Assembly (NCBI GenBank): GCA_019421365.1
Contig: JAHZFJ010000002.1
Coordinates: forward strand, 62,001-126,000
Direction of reading: 5' to 3'
Length of the DNA: 64,000 nucleotides
DNA from: Lachnospiraceae bacterium
GTDB lineage: Bacteria > Bacillota > Clostridia > Lachnospirales > Lachnospiraceae
Positions 59,805 through 64,000 of the stretch are shown piece by piece (within the stretch, counting starts at the first letter, position 1; the number at the start of each line of letters is the position of its first letter). The notes under the pieces were generated by a model. It did not search any database. It was given only the letters and a program-made list of their open reading frames with translations, and was not told the origin of the DNA. A program made the position numbers and the translations under genes.

Positions 59805-61186
59805 TTTTAAAGAAGATGAAGTTGTTTCCGAAAACATTTTGCTATATGCTTTTCCTACTTGGTATAGTAATTTTAATTACGCATCTCTCTTTGTACTTTT
59901 TTCTTCCGCACTTTTATATGAGAAGTATGAGGAAGGACCTAGATGAGAAAGTTGAAGTACTGAGTGATACATTAAAGCAGGTTGATACAGATTCTATGGA
60001 CGATATACTGGAGAGTTATGCAAAGCGTAATAATGTGAATATTGCAGTAAAGGTCGAAGGATTAGTGAGATACTATGAGGGTTTTTCTATACAGATAGAC
60101 ATCGATGCCGATGTAGGACAGGAATTGAAGATTGGTGGATTAGAAGAGGCAGAATCTATTCTGATAAAGAGAAAGGATCTTGTAGATAAAAACGGAAAGA
60201 ATTTTTCTCTGCAAATGACGCTCAATACTCGACCTGTGAAAGAAGCAAAATCAGTAACTTTATCCTTGCTTCCTCTTACTATAGGAATTTCAGTTTGTCT
60301 TTCGCTGGCTTTTTCCTACTTCTTTTCTAGGAAAGTAACAAAACCAGTTCTGCAGATGGTAGAAAAAACAAGAGATATGCAACAATTGAAAGAGGATGCA
60401 TTTTTTGAAATTCAAGGCCATGATGAAATAGGAATTTTAGCAGAGCAGATCAATCATGTTTATAAGCAACTTTGGGAAACGATTCATGTGTTAGAAAAAG
60501 ATAATCAATATATAGCTCAATTAGAGAGAGAAAAGGTGAACTTCCTCCGTTCTACTTCCCATGAATTAAAGACTCCTTTGACAACTCTTCGTATTATGTT
60601 GGAAAACATGCAGTATAATGTAGGAAAATATAAGGACCATGAGAAATATTTGTCTGTCAGTGTAGAAACCGTGGATAGAGTATCTGAGATGCTGAGAGGG
60701 ATACTAGAAGCATCGGGGATACGGGAATGTTTGAATAAACAAGAGAAAACCATGCTTTTAGCAAAAAAAGAAATTGTAGCAGTCTATGCAGATTATGAGA
60801 TACTAGCAAAGATGAGAAACCTATGTATAGAGATGCAAATAGAAGAGGACATGCAAGTTTATATGAATGGAGAGGCCTTTCACAAAATATGGTCAAATCT
60901 TATCAGCAATGCTATTAAGTATAGTACCATGGGAGGTTCCGTTTTAATTACAGGACAAGGCACGGAGCTCTCTATAAAGAATACTTGTGAACCGATTCCT
61001 GATGGACAACTGAATCATATCTTTGATGCGTTCTACCGTCCTGAATCTAGCAAAAGTCAGCATACAGGTGGAAATGGTTTGGGATTGTATATTGTAAAGG
61101 AGATGTTAGAGGCTGTTCAAGCAGAATATGAATTCAAACCTTATGAAGAGGGAATGTGCTTTACCATAAGGTTTAAAGAAATGTAA
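59801..61186 (+). CDS. Sensor histidine kinase
   Basis: 461 aa. Two membrane helices (about 14-34 and 158-178) flank a sensor domain of about 120 residues. HAMP is about 179-230, His254 is in RSTSHELKTPLTTLRIML, and the HATPase has NLISNAIKYS and TGGNGLGLYIVKEML. The regular DxG box is shortened (ELSIKNTCEPIPDGQL), a known variation in this vancomycin-type kinase group. It is translationally coupled to the regulator, and the terminator follows after the stop. Confidence 0.9.
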   Translation: MILKKMKLFPKTFCYMLFLLGIVILITHLSLYFFLPHFYMRSMRKDLDEKVEVLSDTLKQVDTDSMDDILESYAKRNNVNIAVKVEGLVRYYEGFSIQIDIDADVGQELKIGGLEEAESILIKRKDLVDKNGKNFSLQMTLNTRPVKEAKSVTLSLLPLTIGISVCLSLAFSYFFSRKVTKPVLQMVEKTRDMQQLKEDAFFEIQGHDEIGILAEQINHVYKQLWETIHVLEKDNQYIAQLEREKVNFLRSTSHELKTPLTTLRIMLENMQYNVGKYKDHEKYLSVSVETVDRVSEMLRGILEASGIRECLNKQEKTMLLAKKEIVAVYADYEILAKMRNLCIEMQIEEDMQVYMNGEAFHKIWSNLISNAIKYSTMGGSVLITGQGTELSIKNTCEPIPDGQLNHIFDAFYRPESSKSQHTGGNGLGLYIVKEMLEAVQAEYEFKPYEEGMCFTIRFKEM

Positions 61187-61187
61187 T

Positions 61188-61218
61188 AAAAAAATCCTGC
61201 TTAAGGCAGGATTTTTTT
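61188..61218. terminator. Bidirectional terminator between convergent operons
   Basis: AAAAAAATCCTGC pairs perfectly with GCAGGATTTTTTT around TTAAG. It serves both the kinase gene and the converging 4Fe-4S gene. Confidence 0.9.
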
Positions 61219-62116
61219 ATTTGGTGCAGATGGTTTTTGAATCTGTATCAGAATGTTGCTTTTTTGAGCTGAGAGATGTATGAATAGCGTCTTTAGGGCA
61301 GACCTTTATACATTTTCCGCAACGAATACATTCTGCGCTGTTAGGATTTTCATAAACCTTTACTTGCATGTCGCATTTTCTGTGGCATAGTCCACATTTA
61401 GTGCATCGTTTCTCATCAATTTCATATCGGTACAAAGAGAATTTGTTGAAAATTCCGTAGATAGCACCGAGAGGACAAAGATATTTGCAGAATGGGCGAT
61501 ATATCATAATAGATAGAAGCAAGATTAAAATTAGGATAGCCAGTTTCCATACAAAGAGGAATCCTACAATTCTTTGAAGGCTTGGATTGGAAGATACAAG
61601 GGGAATTCCAGCAAGCAGTGTACCAGAAGGGCAGATGAGTTTACAAAACCAAGGGCTGCTATAGCCTGAATAACCGGTGATCAAAAGAGGCATTGCAAAG
61701 ACGAACACTCCCAATATGATATATTTTAAGTATCGAAGATATTTATCAAAAGGTACTTTCTTTATCTTGCGTATAAAAGGAATTTTATAAAGTAAATCCT
61801 GTATAAGTCCGAATGGACATAGCCACCCGCATACAAAACGTCCTATGAGAGAGCCGATAATCATTAGAAATCCAATTACATAAAATGAAAAATTATAATT
61901 TTTACTTCCGATAACGGCTTGGAGGGAACCAATGGGGCAGGAGCCTATAGCCCCAGGGCAGGAGTAGCAGTTAAGTCCGGGAACGCAGATTTTCTTGCTG
62001 CTTCCACGGTAGATTTTGCCTTCCATAAATCCTAGAACGTAGCCATTTGTCAAGGCGGTAAAGATAACCTGTACACAGAGTCGACTATGTGCAGTAAATT
62101 TCTTGAATATATTCAT
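61217..62116 (-). CDS. Polyferredoxin-type membrane protein (NapH/YccM-like)
   Basis: 299 aa. About five membrane helices bear repeated cysteine motifs: CVPGLNCYSCPGAIGSCPIG near 45, VCGWLCPFG near 110, CKLICPSG and CKYLCPLGA. Two C-terminal 4Fe-4S ferredoxin clusters follow, CTKCGLCHRKCDMQ and CIRCGKCIKVCPKD. It probably carries electrons across the membrane to reduce the partner thiol protein. ATG 62116 has AGGTGG ahead; GTG 62125 is an alternative. It is the third gene of the TlpA-CD1871A-NapH operon. Confidence 0.9.
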   Translation of the reverse strand: MNIFKKFTAHSRLCVQVIFTALTNGYVLGFMEGKIYRGSSKKICVPGLNCYSCPGAIGSCPIGSLQAVIGSKNYNFSFYVIGFLMIIGSLIGRFVCGWLCPFGLIQDLLYKIPFIRKIKKVPFDKYLRYLKYIILGVFVFAMPLLITGYSGYSSPWFCKLICPSGTLLAGIPLVSSNPSLQRIVGFLFVWKLAILILILLLSIMIYRPFCKYLCPLGAIYGIFNKFSLYRYEIDEKRCTKCGLCHRKCDMQVKVYENPNSAECIRCGKCIKVCPKDAIHTSLSSKKQHSDTDSKTICTK

Positions 62117-62125
62117 GTATACCAC

Positions 62126-62284
62126 CTACCCAATGCCGATACATTCAAGGCAGATTATGTTTGATTTCTGCTCTACGGTCAAGTGCTCGTTTCTGTGAAC
62201 ACCATAAGCTAGAGATAGGCAACCTGTCAGAAGAAAAACACAGCCTAGGATCTGAGGCTTTATTAATTTTATGTGTTTATTCAT
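62126..62284 (-). CDS. Small CXXC membrane protein, CD1871A family
   Basis: 52 aa, too short for usual gene finders. One hydrophobic segment (ILGCVFLLTGCLSLAYG) is followed by a charged loop and a final NIICLECIGIG containing CLEC. The ending ICLECIGIG is the hallmark of the CD1871A CXXC family known from C. difficile next to redoxin and 4Fe-4S genes, as here. The ATG overlaps the end of the TlpA gene, and the stop lies nine bases before the 4Fe-4S gene's start. It probably relays thiol or electron exchange between its neighbours. Confidence 0.82.
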   Translation of the reverse strand: MNKHIKLIKPQILGCVFLLTGCLSLAYGVHRNEHLTVEQKSNIICLECIGIG

Positions 62285-62852
62285 TGCTTTCCACCTTTTT
62301 TAAAACGTTATCGATCACTTCTTTCCAACCCTCATAGTCATTAGAGCCCTCTATTGTGTCAACTATTTTTCCAGTAGAATCTACAAAGTATGTAGTGGGA
62401 AAAGCAGCCATATTCTTAAACTGATCAGATTCAGCCATTTCTTCAGATACAGTAAGTTGTTGGTAGTCTGCTTTGGCGTCCGATAGGATATCCTTCACTG
62501 CTTTTTTGCTGGAATCGGAGAGCCCTGCTTGTAATTCGTAAATGACACCTTTAATTGAAACTCCTTTTTCTGCATACTCTTTATTCAACTGGTCAAGTAT
62601 AGGTATTTCATCAATACACGGAGTACAGCCTTCGTTCCAAACATTTAATACTGTAAGTTTGTTCTCTTTAAAAATTGAACTGTCAACATTATTTCCATCG
62701 ATGTCAGTAGTCTTCATCTCCTGAAAAACAGAAGGAGAATTGTCAGCTGTTTCGGTAGAAGTTTTTTCTGCAGATGAACATCCGCCTAGTGCAAAAATCA
62801 TAGTTCCTGCTAGCGCAATCGTTAAGAATTTTAATTTTTTTAGTTTTAACAT
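62277..62852 (-). CDS. TlpA-like thiol-disulphide lipoprotein
   Basis: 191 aa. Lipoprotein signal MIFALGGC at 18-25. Thioredoxin fold: FQEMKTTDIDGNNVDSSIF, VLNVWNEGCTPCIDEIPILD with CxxC (CTPC) at about 76-79, GVSIKGVIYELQ, and the cis-Pro region AAFPTTYFVDSTGKIV. It works outside the membrane, reducing or oxidising thiols with electrons from the NapH-like and CD1871A partners. A gap of 251 bp upstream holds the promoter, and the two-component system opposite is the likely regulator. Confidence 0.9.
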   Translation of the reverse strand: MLKLKKLKFLTIALAGTMIFALGGCSSAEKTSTETADNSPSVFQEMKTTDIDGNNVDSSIFKENKLTVLNVWNEGCTPCIDEIPILDQLNKEYAEKGVSIKGVIYELQAGLSDSSKKAVKDILSDAKADYQQLTVSEEMAESDQFKNMAAFPTTYFVDSTGKIVDTIEGSNDYEGWKEVIDNVLKKVESNE

Positions 62853-63103
62853 ACTTATTACCTCAATATTATTATTTCTTCTATAGTCTGTATCTCAAAT
62901 TCACTAGAAGATATTTAGTAAAATAACATCTCAATATGTAACGTATATGAAATATAAAAAAAATTATATTAATATACCATACACCTAAATAAGCGCCAGC
63001 ATACTTGAATATTCAGGTTGACTAACTTGCTGTATTGCGTGTAGAATATAAGTAAATAATTACATATTCAGATTGGAATACAAGGGATTGAGGAGGAATA
63101 TTT

Positions 63104-63538
63104 GTGAAGATATCAACAAAAGGTAGATATGCGTTAAGACTTATGCTTGATCTAGCGCTAAATAATACGGGAGAACCAGTTAGAATTAAAGATATAGCTA
63201 GTAGACAGGAAATCTCTGATAAATATTTGGAGCAGATTATATCTGTACTTAATAAAGCAGGTTATGTAAGAAGTTTAAGGGGACCACAAGGTGGGTACAA
63301 GTTAGCAAGAGACCCAAAAGAATATACAGTTGGAATGATTTTACGATTAACAGAAGGTAGTCTAGCACCAGTAGCATGTTTGGAAGATGAAGTAAATCTA
63401 TGTTCTAGACAAGATGAGTGTGCAACATTAATCTTATGGGAAAAGTTATACGATGCTATTAAAGACGTGGTAGATGGGTATACATTAGCTGATTTAGTAG
63501 ATTGGCAAATGGAAAAAGCAGATCATTATATTATCTAA
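63104..63538 (+). CDS. Rrf2-family regulator, IscR-like
   Basis: 144 aa. Winged helix KISTKGRYALRLMLDLALNN, EISDKYLEQIISVLNKAGYV and SLRGPQGGYKLARDPKEYTV. Three cysteines in ACLEDEVNLCSRQDEC are positioned as in [2Fe-2S]-binding IscR. The start is GTG 63104 after GAGGAGGAATATTT. It may sense Fe-S status or cysteine. It precedes an Fe-S protein gene, but a 121-bp gap separates them. Confidence 0.9.
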   Translation: MKISTKGRYALRLMLDLALNNTGEPVRIKDIASRQEISDKYLEQIISVLNKAGYVRSLRGPQGGYKLARDPKEYTVGMILRLTEGSLAPVACLEDEVNLCSRQDECATLILWEKLYDAIKDVVDGYTLADLVDWQMEKADHYII

Positions 63539-63659
63539 GTTAGCAATGATTATAGCAGTTAGTTATTCCTCGTAATCTTCAAGTGTGAAGATTGAGTTCA
63601 TAATTATAAATCGCATACCCTGTATTAACAATTAGATAAGGACAAGATTGAGGAATTAT

Positions 63660-64000
63660 ATGATAATACAAATTGATGGGTCAGATAAGATAATTTATGC
63701 AAAAGAAGGTGAAAATCTTCTAGATATATTGAGAGATGAACATGTTGATATTCCTGCAATATGTGGTGGTCGTGGCACTTGTGGCAAATGTAAAGTACAA
63801 GTTCTTGCAGGGGATGTTACACCATTAACGTCTAGAGAAATGGAGCGTCTTACGCCATCAGAAATAAAGAGTGGGGTACGATTTGCTTGTCTTCTTAATG
63901 TACAAAGTGACATGAAAATCCGTTTGTTTGGAAAAGCGGAGGATACAGATAGAAAGAGTAAGCTAATGAAACTTCCTCAGTGGAGCATAGATACTATTAA
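63660..64000 (+). CDS. [2Fe-2S] ferredoxin-domain ASKHA-type protein, N-terminal part
   Basis: Begins at ATG 63660 after GAGGAATTAT and runs off the window at codon 113. The N-terminal [2Fe-2S] motif is AICGGRGTCGKCKVQV (residues about 35-50), with the last cysteine in RFACLLN near 81. This layout opens the long ASKHA/DUF4445 proteins (RamA-like reductive activators of corrinoid proteins). The diagnostic C-terminal ATPase is not visible here, so a plain ferredoxin-domain protein remains possible. Confidence 0.75.
   Translation, partial: MIIQIDGSDKIIYAKEGENLLDILRDEHVDIPAICGGRGTCGKCKVQVLAGDVTPLTSREMERLTPSEIKSGVRFACLLNVQSDMKIRLFGKAEDTDRKSKLMKLPQWSIDTI

Noticed and set aside
1..64000. CRISPR arrays, tRNA and rRNA genes
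   Set aside because: No regularly spaced direct repeats and no cloverleaf or rRNA pattern were recognised on reading; a dedicated scan was not possible.

Overview
The window is low-GC Firmicutes DNA. It carries sporulation genes (spmA, spmB), an AbrB-type regulator, the yaaR-holB-ricT-yabB-rsmI-abrB block known from Bacillus/Clostridium, and much plant-sugar metabolism. This fits an anaerobic spore-forming Clostridium of the Lachnospiraceae. The gene content and codon use remind me of Lachnoclostridium (Clostridium) phytofermentans; that species guess is inference only.

Layout. 1-4203: sugar ABC transporter of the YtfQRT-YjfF (galactofuranose-like) type, with a repeat-filled 0.5 kb gap after the binding-protein gene. 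4427-5832: ProX-type tRNA deacylase and a HAD phosphatase. 6145-8101: ECF sigma factor with three small membrane proteins. 8179-21853: a sucrose/raffinose-family oligosaccharide locus with ABC binding protein and two permeases, GH32 fructosidase, LacI regulator, fructokinase, GH13 alpha-glucosidase, GH36 alpha-galactosidase and sucrose phosphorylase; no ATPase is present. 22003-24960: a more GC-rich, probably acquired patch with a thioredoxin-like remnant, a two-component system and a redoxin-like lipoprotein without cysteines. 25022-27842: BlaI/BlaR1-type pair with a clear operator. 27994-35167: an RsmH paralogue, two uncharacterised proteins, a LUD protein, an MBL hydrolase, a CD3324-like protein and a GH31 alpha-xylosidase. 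35455-45697: AraC regulator, serpin lipoprotein, DUF4846-like lipoprotein, redox and flavodoxin proteins, WYL regulator, PLP decarboxylase and a guanylate-kinase-like protein. 45937-50635: the conserved yaaR-to-abrB block. 51225-58888: spmAB. 59154-62852: two-component system facing a TlpA / CD1871A-like / 4Fe-4S membrane protein operon. 63104-64000: an Rrf2 regulator and the start of a [2Fe-2S] ASKHA-type protein.

Main discovery candidate: spmA is split by a 6,561-bp element carrying three tandem large serine recombinases, a small recombinase-associated protein and an aromatic-acid-exporter-like membrane protein. The two halves share a GGG at the junctions. Recombination there would rebuild a 193-residue SpmA exactly in frame, and the matching circle junction (attP) has arms symmetrical at 15 of 20 positions, centred on the GG. 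This is the architecture of the skin-type intervening elements that leave sporulation genes in the mother cell, but here in spmA. The first and third recombinases have no ATG/GTG/TTG ahead of the catalytic serine; both appear to start at ACG placed 8-9 bases after a strong ribosome binding site.

Second candidate: two families of intergenic palindromic repeats. Family A is about 245 bp and has two copies. Family B has GAAACTC/GAGTTTC ends, with two long and two short copies. An A copy and a short B copy lie side by side at two separate loci. No tRNA, rRNA or CRISPR array was recognised.
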